A stretch of 44,211 bases of DNA from F23-B02 sp963627445. Its GTDB lineage: Bacteria; Bacillota; Clostridia; Oscillospirales; Oscillospiraceae. The first letter of the stretch is position 1, and each line of letters opens with the position of its first letter. Made by a program: the position numbers and the translations under genes. This document shows positions 15,544-25,100 of this stretch, one piece after another. The notes below the pieces were generated by a model that made no database searches, was not told the DNA's origin, and worked only from the letters and a program-made list of their open reading frames with translations. The DNA lies in the NCBI GenBank assembly GCA_963627445.1, contig CAVGBM010000038.1:1-44211 (forward strand), written 5' to 3'.

Positions 15544-16497
15544 ATGTTATATGCAATAATAGCCGCCATAATTTTAATCGGCGACCAGTGGCTGAAGTAT
15601 TGGGTCACTGTGAATATCACGCTTTCAACGGGCGAGGCTGCGCTCATCCCGGGCGTTGTCAAGCTCGTCAACATCCATAACAGCGGAGCGGCGTTCGGTT
15701 TTCTCAGCGACGCGGCGTATGCCCGCTGGCTGTTTCTCGGCGTTGCCGCGCTGTTTATAATCGTCATCGTCGTCGTGCTGGCAAAGCACCTGTTCAAGTC
15801 CCGCTTTGCTAACTGGTGCGCCGTGCTGGCGCTCGCGGGCGCTGTCGGCAACTGCATCGACCGCGCGCTGTACGGCTATGTCGTTGACATGTTCAAGGTC
15901 GAGTTCATGAACTTTGCCGTTTTCAATGTCGCCGACATTTTCCTTGTCGTTGCCTGCATCGCCTTTGTTATCTACCTCATCGTGGATATCTTCAAGGGCG
16001 GCGAGGATGAGGACGACGAGGTCGACGAGGACGACGAGCCCGAGGAGGAAAAGCCGAGAAGATCCGAAAGAAGAGCCGAGGCCAAGACCGAGCGCAGATC
16101 CGAGCGCAAGGCCGAGGCTAAGCCCGAGCCCAAGCCCGAGAAGAAGGTCAAAAAGCCCGTGACGGACGACGAGTATGAGGTCTCCGGCATCGAGACGCTG
16201 TCGTTTGAGTTCCCCGACACGGCGACCCCGCTGGTATCGGACGACAAGACCGATGAGGGCGATTTTTGGGAGTCGTTTAAGTTTGAGCTAAGAAGCGGCG
16301 AAACATCCAAGCCCAAGGCGCAGCCCATGCGTCCCAAGCCCGCACCGCAGCCGGCAGCAAGGCCGAAGGCACAGCCGGTATCAAGACCCACGCCTCAGCC
16401 TGCGGTCAAGCCCAAGCCCGTTAACACCAAGCCCAAGGCAAAGCCCGCCGACGAATACGACCTTGAGTCGATACTGGCGGAGTTCAGAGATCTGTAA
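15544..16497 (+). CDS. lspA: Lipoprotein signal peptidase LspA with long disordered C-terminal tail
   Basis: Residues 1-152 are a normal signal peptidase II, cleaving prolipoprotein signal peptides in the membrane: four helices, D14, the NSGAAFG motif, GNCIDR, and the catalytic aspartates D115 (GYVVDMF) and D131 (FNVADIF). Residues 153-317 are an unusual hydrophilic tail: a run rich in D and E, then R/K/E/A repeats, an acidic middle, a P/K/Q/A repeat region, and a conserved-looking end, DEYDLESILAEFRDL. Typical LspA stops near 150-170 residues. The tail is in frame with no sign of frameshift. It should lie in the cytoplasm if the four-helix topology holds. The stop overlaps the rluD start (TAATG). 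Confidence 0.93.
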   Translation: MLYAIIAAIILIGDQWLKYWVTVNITLSTGEAALIPGVVKLVNIHNSGAAFGFLSDAAYARWLFLGVAALFIIVIVVVLAKHLFKSRFANWCAVLALAGAVGNCIDRALYGYVVDMFKVEFMNFAVFNVADIFLVVACIAFVIYLIVDIFKGGEDEDDEVDEDDEPEEEKPRRSERRAEAKTERRSERKAEAKPEPKPEKKVKKPVTDDEYEVSGIETLSFEFPDTATPLVSDDKTDEGDFWESFKFELRSGETSKPKAQPMRPKPAPQPAARPKAQPVSRPTPQPAVKPKPVNTKPKAKPADEYDLESILAEFRDL

Positions 16498-17414
16498 TGG
16501 AAATTATCGAAATTATTGCACAGGAGAGCGGCGAGCGTATCGACGCTCTCCTTGCGCGCTCGGAAGAAACGCTCACCCGCTCGGCGGCGCAGAAGCTGCT
16601 GGACGCAGGGCAGGTTCTCGTGAACGGAAAAGCGGTCAGGAAAAATTACAAGTGCCAAAGCGGCGACACGGTGCGCTTTAGTCTCCCCGAGCCGGAGGAA
16701 ACAGAGCTAGTTGCGCAGGACATCCCGCTCGACGTGGTGTTTGAGGACGGCGACGTTATCGTCGTAAACAAGCCGCGCGGCATGGTCGTGCATCCGGCGG
16801 CGGGGCACCCCGACGGAACTTTAGTCAACGCCCTCATGCACTATTGCGGCGACTCGCTTTCCGGCATCGGCGGCGAGAAGCGCCCGGGCATCGTGCACCG
16901 CATCGACAAGGACACCTCGGGGCTCCTCATCGTTGCGAAAAACGACCTTGCGCACCTCGGCCTATCCGAGCAGCTCAAGGATCGCAGCCTTTCGCGGGTG
17001 TACGAGGCCGTGGTCAAGGGCAGACTGCGCGAGGACTCGGGCACTATCGATGCCCCCATCGGCAGACATCCCACCGACCGCAAGCGCATGGCCGTGACGG
17101 ATAAAAACTCCCGAAACGCCGTGACGCACTGGGAGGTGATCGAGCGCTACAACGGCTACACGCATGTCCGCTGCCGCCTCGAAACGGGCAGGACGCATCA
17201 GATAAGAGTCCACATGGCGCACATCGGCCACCCGCTGCTCGGCGACTTTACCTACGGCGCGCCGAGCCCCGAAAAGGGTCTTGTCGGCCAGTGCCTGCAC
17301 GCGAGGGAGCTTAAATTCATCCACCCGCGCACCGCAGAGCCCGTGCACCTCACCACCGACCTCCCCGAATATTTTGCAGAAGTGCTGAGTAGATTGGGAA
17401 ATCCGATAGGATAA
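16497..17414 (+). CDS. rluD: RluA/RluD family pseudouridine synthase
   Basis: Converts uridine to pseudouridine in rRNA; by family it is most like RluD (23S helix 69) or B. subtilis YlyB, and the exact target is not proven. An N-terminal S4 domain (residues about 15-75) precedes the catalytic domain with the HRIDKDTSGLL motif containing the catalytic aspartate, and RLETGRTHQIRVHMAHIGHPLLGD. Length 305 is normal. It overlaps lspA by one base, the usual lspA-rluD pairing in Firmicutes. Confidence 0.95.
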   Translation: MEIIEIIAQESGERIDALLARSEETLTRSAAQKLLDAGQVLVNGKAVRKNYKCQSGDTVRFSLPEPEETELVAQDIPLDVVFEDGDVIVVNKPRGMVVHPAAGHPDGTLVNALMHYCGDSLSGIGGEKRPGIVHRIDKDTSGLLIVAKNDLAHLGLSEQLKDRSLSRVYEAVVKGRLREDSGTIDAPIGRHPTDRKRMAVTDKNSRNAVTHWEVIERYNGYTHVRCRLETGRTHQIRVHMAHIGHPLLGDFTYGAPSPEKGLVGQCLHARELKFIHPRTAEPVHLTTDLPEYFAEVLSRLGNPIG

Positions 17415-17456
17415 AAAAGCAGTTTCTCTTGCAACGCAAGGGAAACTGCTTTTTAT
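17414..17456 (+). terminator. Intrinsic terminator after rluD
   Basis: A long stem (AAAAGCAGTTTC and continuing) with its return arm GAAACTGCTTTTT closes directly after the rluD stop. It has A and T runs on both sides, so it can serve transcription from both directions and also end the dpaA-dpaB operon. Confidence 0.85.
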
Positions 17457-17458
17457 CT

Positions 17459-17497
17459 TTTTGCGAAGCAAAAAACTTCACTATTTATAACTTCACT
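17459..17497. repeat. Mini-hairpin with AACTTCACT repeats at the dpaB 3' end
   Basis: TTTTGC-GAA-GCAAAA (17459-17473) is a mini-hairpin with a GAA triloop, followed by AACTTCACT at 17474-17482 and again at 17489-17497. This is the same spacer motif as in the array at 581-669. The dpaB stop codon (17493-17495) falls within the second AACTTCACT. Both arrays therefore mark 3' ends of minus-strand operons. Confidence 0.65.
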
Positions 17498-18065
17498 GCG
17501 CAAGCACGGGCTGAAGCTGCCTCCCCGCCAGCGCCGCTTCTATCGCATCGGGGAGCAGCGTGAAGTCCGAGGCGAGAGAGTAGGGCTTTTTAGCGAAATC
17601 GTCCTGTTTGTACGGCACGATGTAGACATTTTTGCGGTTAAAAAGCGCCGCTATGTTCGGGGCAGAGCCGGTCAGGCCGTCGTTTGTGGAAAACGCGATG
17701 ACGAGCGGCTTGCCGTTTCTTAAGTGCGCCTTGGCGGCCATGGTGACGGCGGTATCGGTCACGCCGTGCGCAAGCTTTGCCATGGTGTTTCCCGTGCAGG
17801 GAGCTATGACGAGCGCGTCCACGGGCGTACTCGGCCCGAGCGGTTCAGCATCAGCTATCGTGCACACGGGCGCACGGCCGGTGAGGTCAAACAGCCGCTT
17901 TTTGAAGCTTACGGCGCTGCCGAACCGGCTGTCGGTACTCGCCGCCGTCTCGCTCATGATAGGCACGATTTCGTAGCGCTCGCACAGCGCGCCCAGCACG
18001 CTAAACAGCTTTTCATAGGTGCAGTAAGAGCCGCAAAGCGCAAGCCCTATGCGTTTTTTACTCAT
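17493..18065 (-). CDS. dpaB: Dipicolinate synthase subunit B
   Basis: Subunit B (SpoVFB) of the enzyme making dipicolinic acid from a lysine-pathway intermediate in the mother cell during late sporulation. The 190-residue product has the flavoprotein-like fold: GLALCGSYCTYEKLF at the N-terminus, PIMSETA, DALVIAPCTGNTMAKLAHGVTDTAVTMAAKAHLRN and a closing VPYKQDD segment. Its start overlaps the dpaA end by 8 nt, so the two are co-translated. Its stop lies within an AACTTCACT repeat. Confidence 0.95.
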   Translation of the reverse strand: MSKKRIGLALCGSYCTYEKLFSVLGALCERYEIVPIMSETAASTDSRFGSAVSFKKRLFDLTGRAPVCTIADAEPLGPSTPVDALVIAPCTGNTMAKLAHGVTDTAVTMAAKAHLRNGKPLVIAFSTNDGLTGSAPNIAALFNRKNVYIVPYKQDDFAKKPYSLASDFTLLPDAIEAALAGRQLQPVLAQ

Positions 18066-18903
18066 GTCCTTCCTCCCTTGATATACTCATGACCGCATTA
18101 AAAATGAGCCTTGCCGCCGACGCGGGCGCATACCGCCCGGGAAGCCCCGGCGCGGCAACATACCGCAGTCCCAGGCGCTCGGCATCGCGTTTGTCTATCC
18201 CCCCCGGCGCGGACGCAAGCTCCAGCAGCAGGCAGCTTTTCTTAAGCCCTTCGAGCGTGGGTATCACCGCCGCGGGAGCGGTGTTTATCACGGCATCGAA
18301 GGCAGAATACAGCGCCGTATCCGTCGGCTTCATGGCGTGCAGTCCCATCCCCTCGGCAAGCGCGCGGGACTCGACATTTTTCGACAAAACCGTTGTTTTA
18401 GCATCAAGCCCGCGCAGCTTGTGCGCTAAAAGCCTGCCTATGCGCCCGTAGCCGACGACGAGCACATTTGTGTCGAATAATGTCGAAGATAAGTTTTCCG
18501 CCAGCAGCGAGACCGCCCCCTCGGCGGTGACATTGGCGTTGCCGACGGTGAACTCCGGCCGCGTCATGATATCCCGCAGGCGCAGATGCGCCCCCGACTC
18601 GCGCAGCCTCGGCGAAATTTTGCCGCCGCACACGAGCGTGTCGGGCGGAATTTTCGACAAAATTTCCGACAAATTATGCGGTTTTTCGGCAAACGGGGCG
18701 TTGAGCGTGCCGGATATCCTGCCCTCTGTTGGCAGCGGCAGCACCACGCAGTCGGCGCTCTCGACAGTTTTCGACATTTCAGCACCCTCGGGCAGCTTCG
18801 CGTTTTCAAGCGCAAAGCATTTTACGCTGTGTCCTGCGTCAACGAGCAGCCCCGCAAGGCGCACAAGGCGCTCATCGCCGCCGACTATCAAAAAATTCAT
18901 CAC
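18058..18903 (-). CDS. dpaA: Dipicolinate synthase subunit A
   Basis: Subunit A (SpoVFA), the NAD(P)-binding partner of DpaB. The 281-residue protein has an N-terminal domain starting MMNFLIVGGDERLVRLAGLL and a Rossmann motif VLVVGYGRIGRLLAHKLRG near residue 150, followed by DAVINTAPAAVIP. Dipicolinate-calcium fills the spore core and gives heat resistance. In B. subtilis the operon uses sigma-K; I could not identify a clear sigma-K promoter here. It is divergent from thyA, sharing an 86-nt region. Confidence 0.94.
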   Translation of the reverse strand: MMNFLIVGGDERLVRLAGLLVDAGHSVKCFALENAKLPEGAEMSKTVESADCVVLPLPTEGRISGTLNAPFAEKPHNLSEILSKIPPDTLVCGGKISPRLRESGAHLRLRDIMTRPEFTVGNANVTAEGAVSLLAENLSSTLFDTNVLVVGYGRIGRLLAHKLRGLDAKTTVLSKNVESRALAEGMGLHAMKPTDTALYSAFDAVINTAPAAVIPTLEGLKKSCLLLELASAPGGIDKRDAERLGLRYVAAPGLPGRYAPASAARLIFNAVMSISREEGHE

Positions 18904-18929
18904 ATCACCTCTCCCGTCATTTTATTCTG

Positions 18930-18959
18930 TTGTGCTGCGGTCGGTGAGTGTGGTATAAT
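18930..18959 (+). promoter_or_regulatory. Sigma-A promoter for thyA operon
   Basis: TTGTGC (18930-18935), an 18-nt spacer and a perfect TATAAT (18954-18959) lie 30 nt before the thyA ATG. Confidence 0.55.
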
Positions 18960-18989
18960 GGTTTGATTAAATTATTACGAGGTGGCAAA

Positions 18990-19820
18990 ATGAGCAGAGC
19001 GGACGAAATTTTTATAGCTAACTGCAAGGATATCCTTGAAAACGGCGTGTGGGACACAGACCTTAATGTTCGCCCGAAATGGGACGACGGCGCGAGTGCG
19101 CACACGGTGAAAAAATTCGGCATCGTAAACCGCTACGACCTCAGCGAGGAGTTTCCCATCCTCACCATCCGCCGCACCTACTGGAAGTCGGCGATTGACG
19201 AGCTGCTGTGGATATGGCAGAAGAAGAGCAACAATGTGCATGAGCTAAACAGCCACGTCTGGGACGCTTGGGCGGACGAAACGGGCTCTATCGGCAAGGC
19301 CTATGGCTATCAGCTGGGCGTGAAGCACCATTACCCCGAGGGCGACATGGATCAGGTCGACCGTGTTCTGTACGACCTTAGGCACAACCCCGCGTCGCGC
19401 CGCATCATGACCAATATCTATAACCACGCAGACCTCAGCGAGATGGCGCTGTACCCCTGCGCATACTCGATGACATTTAACGTCACAGGTAACAAACTTA
19501 ACGCGATACTCAACCAGCGCTCGCAGGACATGCTCACGGCGAACAACTGGAACGTCGTGCAGTACGCCGCGCTGACGTGCATGCTGGCGCAGGTGTCGGG
19601 GCTCGAGCCGGGCGAATTTATGCACGTCATCGCCGACGCGCATATCTACGACCGCCACGTCCCGCTCGTGGAGGAGATACTTGCAAACGAGCCCAAGCCC
19701 GCTCCCAAATTTATAATTGACCCCGCCGTCGACGATTTTTACAAGTTCACCGTCGACAGCTTCAAGGTGGAAAACTACGAGTTCTCGGGCTTTAACAAGA
19801 AAATTCCCGTCGCAGTCTGA
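18990..19820 (+). CDS. thyA: Thymidylate synthase ThyA
   Basis: Folate-dependent methylation of dUMP to dTMP. In the 276-residue protein the catalytic cysteine is C157 (ALYPCAYS), followed by QRSQDML (dUMP phosphate contact), N185-N186 and the DAHIYDRHV motif. The ATG at 18990 is chosen because of GAGGTG 6 nt upstream and because family members begin near this point; in-frame codons further upstream overlap the promoter. It is followed within 6 nt by a dihydrofolate reductase gene, which regenerates the folate that ThyA oxidises. Confidence 0.97.
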   Translation: MSRADEIFIANCKDILENGVWDTDLNVRPKWDDGASAHTVKKFGIVNRYDLSEEFPILTIRRTYWKSAIDELLWIWQKKSNNVHELNSHVWDAWADETGSIGKAYGYQLGVKHHYPEGDMDQVDRVLYDLRHNPASRRIMTNIYNHADLSEMALYPCAYSMTFNVTGNKLNAILNQRSQDMLTANNWNVVQYAALTCMLAQVSGLEPGEFMHVIADAHIYDRHVPLVEEILANEPKPAPKFIIDPAVDDFYKFTVDSFKVENYEFSGFNKKIPVAV

Positions 19821-19826
19821 GGTGAT

Positions 19827-20306
19827 ATGATGGATGCAATAGTTGCGGTCTACTCCGATTGGGGCATAGGCGCAGGCGGCACGCAGCCGGTGGTTTTAAA
19901 GGCCGACCGCGCGCAGTTTAAAAGGGTAACGGACGGCAAGACCGTCATCGTCGGCAGGCGCACCCTCGCCGATTTCCCGGGCGGCCGACCGTTAAAGGGT
20001 CGGCGGAACATCGTCGTGACCCGTCAGGATATTTTAATTGACGGCGCAGATATCGCCCACAGTGTGGCCGAGGCTGCCGAAATGTGCAAAAATGAGCCCG
20101 CCGTCGTCATCGGCGGCGCGAGCGTTTACCGTGATTTTTTCCCGCTGATAGACAGGGTCTTCGTCACGAAGATAGACCTTTGTCCCGAGTCCGATTCGTT
20201 TTTCCCGAACCTCGATATGCTCCCTGATTGGCAGCTTGCTGACAGCGGCGAGGAGCTAATTGAGGGCGATATCGCCTACCGCTTCACGGTGTATGAAAGG
20301 AAGTAG
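19827..20306 (+). CDS. folA: Dihydrofolate reductase
   Basis: NADPH-dependent reductase that returns dihydrofolate to tetrahydrofolate, coupled to ThyA. The 159 residues show the N-terminal AIVAVYSDWGIG start, the active-site region KADRAQFKRVT, the NADPH segment VIVGRRTLADFPGGRPLKGRRNIVVTR, and VVIGGASVYRDFFPLIDRVFVTKI. The loop after WGIG lacks the usual LPW and reads GGTQPV, which I believe is common in Oscillospirales. ATG codons at 19827 and 19830 are both possible; GAGGTG is just upstream. Confidence 0.93.
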   Translation: MMDAIVAVYSDWGIGAGGTQPVVLKADRAQFKRVTDGKTVIVGRRTLADFPGGRPLKGRRNIVVTRQDILIDGADIAHSVAEAAEMCKNEPAVVIGGASVYRDFFPLIDRVFVTKIDLCPESDSFFPNLDMLPDWQLADSGEELIEGDIAYRFTVYERK

Positions 20307-20309
20307 AAT

Positions 20310-20906
20310 ATGAAAAAGGCAGCGGCAATTTTGCTTGCAGTTTCAATGCTTTTGCTCGTCGGCTGCGACAGCGGCGACGGCGATGTGAAAAGACCTCAGG
20401 AGACCTCAACGCCGGTGACCTCCGGCGAGGGCTACGAGATAACGATGCTCCGCGGCGAGGACGGAAACGAGAAATATTCCTACACCGTCACGACCCACGA
20501 CGGCACTGTCCTTGAGAGCGCCATCGCCGCGAACGAGCCCAAGGTAAAGCCCTTAAACGACGACCTTCTGGGCGTGCGCTTTTACACGGATACGAGCAGC
20601 TTCGTGCGCTACTATGACCTCAAGGGCGGCCGGGTCTCGGCCTCGTACTTCGGCGCGTTTTGGGATAACGGCACCCTGCTTGCGTACAACGACTTTGAAA
20701 AAAGCGGCAAGCTCATCGTGCGTGATATCTTCGACGATAACGGCTACCGCTATGAGGAGACAATAGAAAGCGACGCGCTGGAGCTTATCGTCACCTCCGC
20801 CGAGGCGACCGAGGACGGCGACGAGCTCGAGGTAAAATTCACCCTCGGCGAACACGGCGCTGAGAAAACCGTAAGGCTTCCGCTAGTAGAAAAAAGCAGC
20901 GATTGA
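20310..20906 (+). CDS. Putative lipoprotein of unknown function
   Basis: I do not recognise the family. The 198-residue product begins with a clear lipoprotein signal peptide (MKKAAAILLAVSMLLLVGC) with the lipobox cysteine C19, then an acidic S/G/D/T linker and a beta-rich acidic domain. It starts 3 nt after the folA stop and is probably co-transcribed with thyA-folA. Its stop lies inside the terminator hairpin. Confidence 0.75.
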   Translation: MKKAAAILLAVSMLLLVGCDSGDGDVKRPQETSTPVTSGEGYEITMLRGEDGNEKYSYTVTTHDGTVLESAIAANEPKVKPLNDDLLGVRFYTDTSSFVRYYDLKGGRVSASYFGAFWDNGTLLAYNDFEKSGKLIVRDIFDDNGYRYEETIESDALELIVTSAEATEDGDELEVKFTLGEHGAEKTVRLPLVEKSSD

Positions 20907-20930
20907 GTTTTGCTCAATCGCTGCTTTTTT
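20890..20930. terminator. Bidirectional terminator between convergent genes
   Basis: An 18-bp perfect stem (20890-20907 with 20913-20930, loop TTTTG) with A6 on one side and T6 on the other ends both the thyA operon and the convergent mfd-prsA operon. It includes the stop codon of the lipoprotein gene. Confidence 0.92.
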
Positions 20931-20942
20931 AATTATCCAATA

Positions 20943-22088
20943 TTATTTTTTCTCCGCGCTATACGCTTCATAGGTCGTAAACGTAAAACCGCTGTCGTCG
21001 CTGAAGAACTGAGTGAAGTCAAAGTTGGAGTACTTGGAGTTGAACTTCGCCTTGCTCGAAACCTCCCAGCCGCTCATCACTTCGTCAAAGTCGTAGCTTG
21101 CAGCCATCTGGCCGAGCGTGTAGCCGTACTGATTGGAGATATCGACATCGCTCGCTGTGGTGGGCAGGCGCATGATGATGTGGTAGCCGTAATCGGATTC
21201 GACAACATCCGACACCTCGTAATCGCTCAGCGCCTTGGTCGTGTCGGTGTACTCGGAGACCATTGCACCCTCGGTGAAGCAGTAGCCGTCGGGATAGGAC
21301 TCCTTGCCGGGATCCTCGCTGTACTCCTTCATGTACTCAAGGAACTTTTCCTTGCGCTTGGTGTCGTCCTTAATGGCCTTGAGCTCCTTTGCAAGCTTCT
21401 CGGCAGTAGCCTTTTTCTCGGCCTTCTCCGAGTCGGAAAGATCCTGCTTGGTGGTCGTGCCGTCGTCGCCCTCGACCTCCTCGTAGGTCAGAAACAGGAT
21501 GTGGGCGCTTGTCATGAAACCGTTTTCGTCAATGTAGCTTTGGAGGGTCTCCTCGCTGACATTTTCGCCGTCCTCGCCGTAGAGGGAGGCAAAGATATTG
21601 GAGAGGGTGTAATTTACCTTGTTTGCCTGCTCGAACGATTCGAGTGTGAACCCCTGACCGTTGAGGGCGGAGACAAATGCCGCGTCGGGGTCGTCCTCGT
21701 CGGCGTAGTTTTCCTTTATGCTGCTTATATTCGTTTCAAGCGAGTCGAGCTGCTCGTCGGTGGGCAGGCAGTTCATGGACTTGCCCTTGCTCATGATGAC
21801 GCAGGCCTGAGCGGCGTTATACAGCGCCTCACCTACGCACCACTCGGCATTGGTCTTGGTCTTGTCGTAGATGCACACGCCGTCCCAGTCGACACCGCCG
21901 CCGGTGGAGGACTGATAGTAGCTTGTGAGGGTGGAGGCAGCGGTCTTGAGGTAGTACATGTACTCATCAAAGCTTACATCCACGCCGTCGACGGACATGA
22001 CCGTGTCGCCCTTATTTGACGAACCGCAGCCGGTAAAGCAGCCGAGTGCGAGCACCAGTGCGAGCAATATCGCAGCAAACTTTTTCAT
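20943..22088 (-). CDS. PrsA-like parvulin foldase lipoprotein
   Basis: A secreted lipoprotein peptidyl-prolyl isomerase that assists folding outside the membrane. The signal peptide MKKFAAILLALVLALGCFTGC ends at lipobox cysteine C21. A SurA/PrsA-type helical N-domain follows, then a parvulin domain in the second half, recognisable from AHILFL, FLEYMKEYSEDPG, GYCFTEGAMVSEY and the final YGYHIIMRL. Residues 218-245 form a charged helical insertion. The ATG at 22088 has GGAGA upstream; an in-frame TTG upstream overlaps it. It lies 84 nt after mfd. The symbol prsA is plausible but not proven. Confidence 0.88.
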   Translation of the reverse strand: MKKFAAILLALVLALGCFTGCGSSNKGDTVMSVDGVDVSFDEYMYYLKTAASTLTSYYQSSTGGGVDWDGVCIYDKTKTNAEWCVGEALYNAAQACVIMSKGKSMNCLPTDEQLDSLETNISSIKENYADEDDPDAAFVSALNGQGFTLESFEQANKVNYTLSNIFASLYGEDGENVSEETLQSYIDENGFMTSAHILFLTYEEVEGDDGTTTKQDLSDSEKAEKKATAEKLAKELKAIKDDTKRKEKFLEYMKEYSEDPGKESYPDGYCFTEGAMVSEYTDTTKALSDYEVSDVVESDYGYHIIMRLPTTASDVDISNQYGYTLGQMAASYDFDEVMSGWEVSSKAKFNSKYSNFDFTQFFSDDSGFTFTTYEAYSAEKK

Positions 22089-22172
22089 TGTAATTCTCCG
22101 TTTCAAAAATTTAGTCTAACCCATTTTAATACTATTCCCAGCAATAATCCAGAACTTTTCGTGAATTATAGG

Positions 22173-25100
22173 TTAATTTTGAGCCCACAGGGCAACAAAA
22201 CGCCTCGCCTCGTCGATGCTTCGGTTTTTCGACTGAATTTTCAGGCTGACACAGGGCTTTGCGCCCGCCTCGACCTTTAGCTTACCCTTATACTCGGGTC
22301 GTGCATACAGGCGCGAGACCTTTTCCATGTCGAAGTTCTCGAGCGTGAAGCGCAGAAGCCCGTTTTTCTGCTGGATATCGCTGATGCCGGCCTTGCCTGC
22401 CTCGCCTCTAAGAAGCGCCACATGGATAAGTGCGTTAACGGACGGGGGCGGGTCGCCGAAGCGGTCGATTATCTCATCGGTGAGATCGTCGGCCTCGGCC
22501 TCGGTGCGGATGAGCGCGATGCGGCGGTAGATATCCATACGCTGCTCGGGCGAGCGGATGTAGCTCTCGGGGATGTTGGCGCTGACAGACAGGTCTGCCG
22601 AGCAGTCGGCGCGCTTTTCCGGCGCAATGCCCCGCTCGGTGAGCACGGCCTCGTTTAATAGCTTCATATACATATCGTAGCCGACATCGATCATGTGCCC
22701 AGACTGCTCTGCGCCCAGAAGATTGCCCGCACCGCGAATTTCAAGGTCGCGCATGGCGATCTTAAAGCCCGAGCCGAACTCGGCAAACTCGCGGATGGCC
22801 GTCAGGCGCTTTTCGGCGATCTCGCTGAGCACCTTGTCCTGCCGGAAGGTAAGATACGCCGAAGCTCTTCGGGTCGAGCGGCCGACGCGGCCACGGATCT
22901 GATGCAGCTGCGCAAGCCCCATCTTGTCGGCATCCTCGATGATGAGGGTGTTGACATTCGGGATATCGATGCCCGTTTCGATTATCGTCGTACAGACGAG
23001 GACCTGCACCTTGCCGTCGGCGACCTCCTCCATAACGGAGGCGAGCATATCCTTATCCATCTGCCCGTGGGCGACCCCGACGGTCACGTCGCCGCCGAGC
23101 ATGTCGCGGATTTTTATCGCCGTGCGCTCGATATTATCGATGCGGTTGTGCAGGTAATACACCTGCCCGCCGCGCTGAAGCTCGCGGTTAATGGCATCGC
23201 ACAGCACCGACCAGTCGTGCTCCATGACGAAGGTCTGCACCGGCAGTCTGTCCTGCGGCGGCTCATCGATGGACGACATGTCGCGTATGCCGGACAGCGC
23301 CATGTTTAGCGTTCTCGGTATCGGCGTTGCCGAGAGCGTCAGGACATCGACACCTCTCGACATTTCCTTAATGTGCTCCTTGTGGCCGACGCCGAAGCGC
23401 TGCTCCTCGTCGACGATAAGAAGGCCGAGATTTTTAAATTTGACATCCTTTTGTAACAGCCTGTGCGTGCCTATAACTAGGTCGCACTTGCCGGTCTTGA
23501 GGTCGTCAAGCGTTTTAGTGATTTGCGCAGGTGTTCTGAACCTGCTGAGCACCTCCACCGTCACGGGGAAGCCGAAAAAGCGCTGCACGGCAGTCTGATA
23601 ATGCTGCTGGGCAAGCACCGTCGTGGGGACTAAAATTGCCGCCTGACGATTATCGAGAATGCACTTCATGACAGCGCGCAGGGCGACCTCGGTCTTGCCG
23701 TAGCCGACATCGCCGCACAAAAGCCTATCCATCGGCACGCTCGACTCCATGTCGGCCTTGATCTCGCTTATGCAGCGCAATTGATCGTCCGTTTCCGTGT
23801 AGCCGAAGTTATCCTCAAACTCGCGCTGCCAGGCCGTATCCTCGGCAAAGGCGTGACCCGGGACGCGGGCACGCTCGGCGTATAGCGCGATAAGCTCCTT
23901 AGCGAGCTTCTTTGTCGCCGCCTTGGCGCGGCTGCGGGTCTTTGTCCACTCCGCACCGCCCATTTTCGACAGCTTCACCTTGTGCTCCTCGCCCGCGCCG
24001 AGATACTTCGTCACCATGTCAAGCTGCGTGGCTGGGACATACAGGGTGTCAGACCCTGCGTAGCAAATTTTTATATAGTCCTTTTCAAAGCCGTCGACCT
24101 TCATCTTGTGGATGCCGGCAAAGCGGCCGATACCGTGTACCTCGTGGACGACGTAGTCGCCCGGGGCGAGGTCGGCGTAGGAATTTATGCGTTCGCGATT
24201 TGTGGGCGCTTTCTTTTTGCGCCCCGAGCGGTGCTCACGCACGCGGATAAGCTGCGCATCGGTGATTATGGCAAGCTTTATCCCGGGGTACTCTATGCCC
24301 GCGCTCATCGCGCCGACGCAGATATAGCACTCGCCGCACTCGGGCATTTTCTCCAATTCCTCGTATACGAGAGCTTTTATGCCGTTATCCTTAAAAAAGT
24401 CCTGCAAGACCTGCGCACGGCGCATGTCACCGGCAAGGACAACGACCCTGTATCCCTGCTTTAGATACAGCGAAACATCGTCGGCTGCGGTTTTCACCGA
24501 GCCCGCGTAGCTCGGCAGCTGCTTTGCCGGAATTGAGCACAGCGTCTTAGGCTCTAAGGGGTATCTTCCGACGGTGAAGGCATCGGCCATGTACACCGGA
24601 TAGTCCGACATTTTTCGGCAAAGCTCGTCAAAGGTCGACCGAAAGCTCTCCGCTGTGACAGCGAGCATGCCCTTTTTCGACAAAGCGGAAACATCCTCGC
24701 CGAGCTGCTTAACAAAGCCTCTTGCGCGGTCGGCGCACCTCGGCGGCTGGTCAAACAGCACAAAGCAGTCTTCGGGGATATAGTCCATGCCGTAGGCAGG
24801 GTCGTAGAGAACCGGCAGATAGCGGTCGAGATCTTCAAGCTTTATATCGTTTGCGATGCGCTCGGCATCGCCTCTGAGGGTCTGCTCAAGCTCCTTTAGC
24901 TGCTGTGAGGTCTTGTGCCTTGCGCAGCGGTCGGCCATGTTAATGAGCTTCTTGCTCACGCCCTCCGAGCCGCCGTCAGACAGCGAGATAAGCGCCTCGG
25001 CAGCCGGAAGCACACGGCAGTGCTCGATAGCCTCGGTGCGGCGCTGGGTGTGGACATCGAAAAAGCCCATAGAGTCAATGTCGTCGCCCCAAAATTCTAT

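Noticed and set aside
15544..16497. lspA as an artefactual fusion by frameshift.
   Set aside because: The reading frame is continuous, codon use is uniform, and the stop overlaps the rluD start in the usual way, so the long tail looks genuine.
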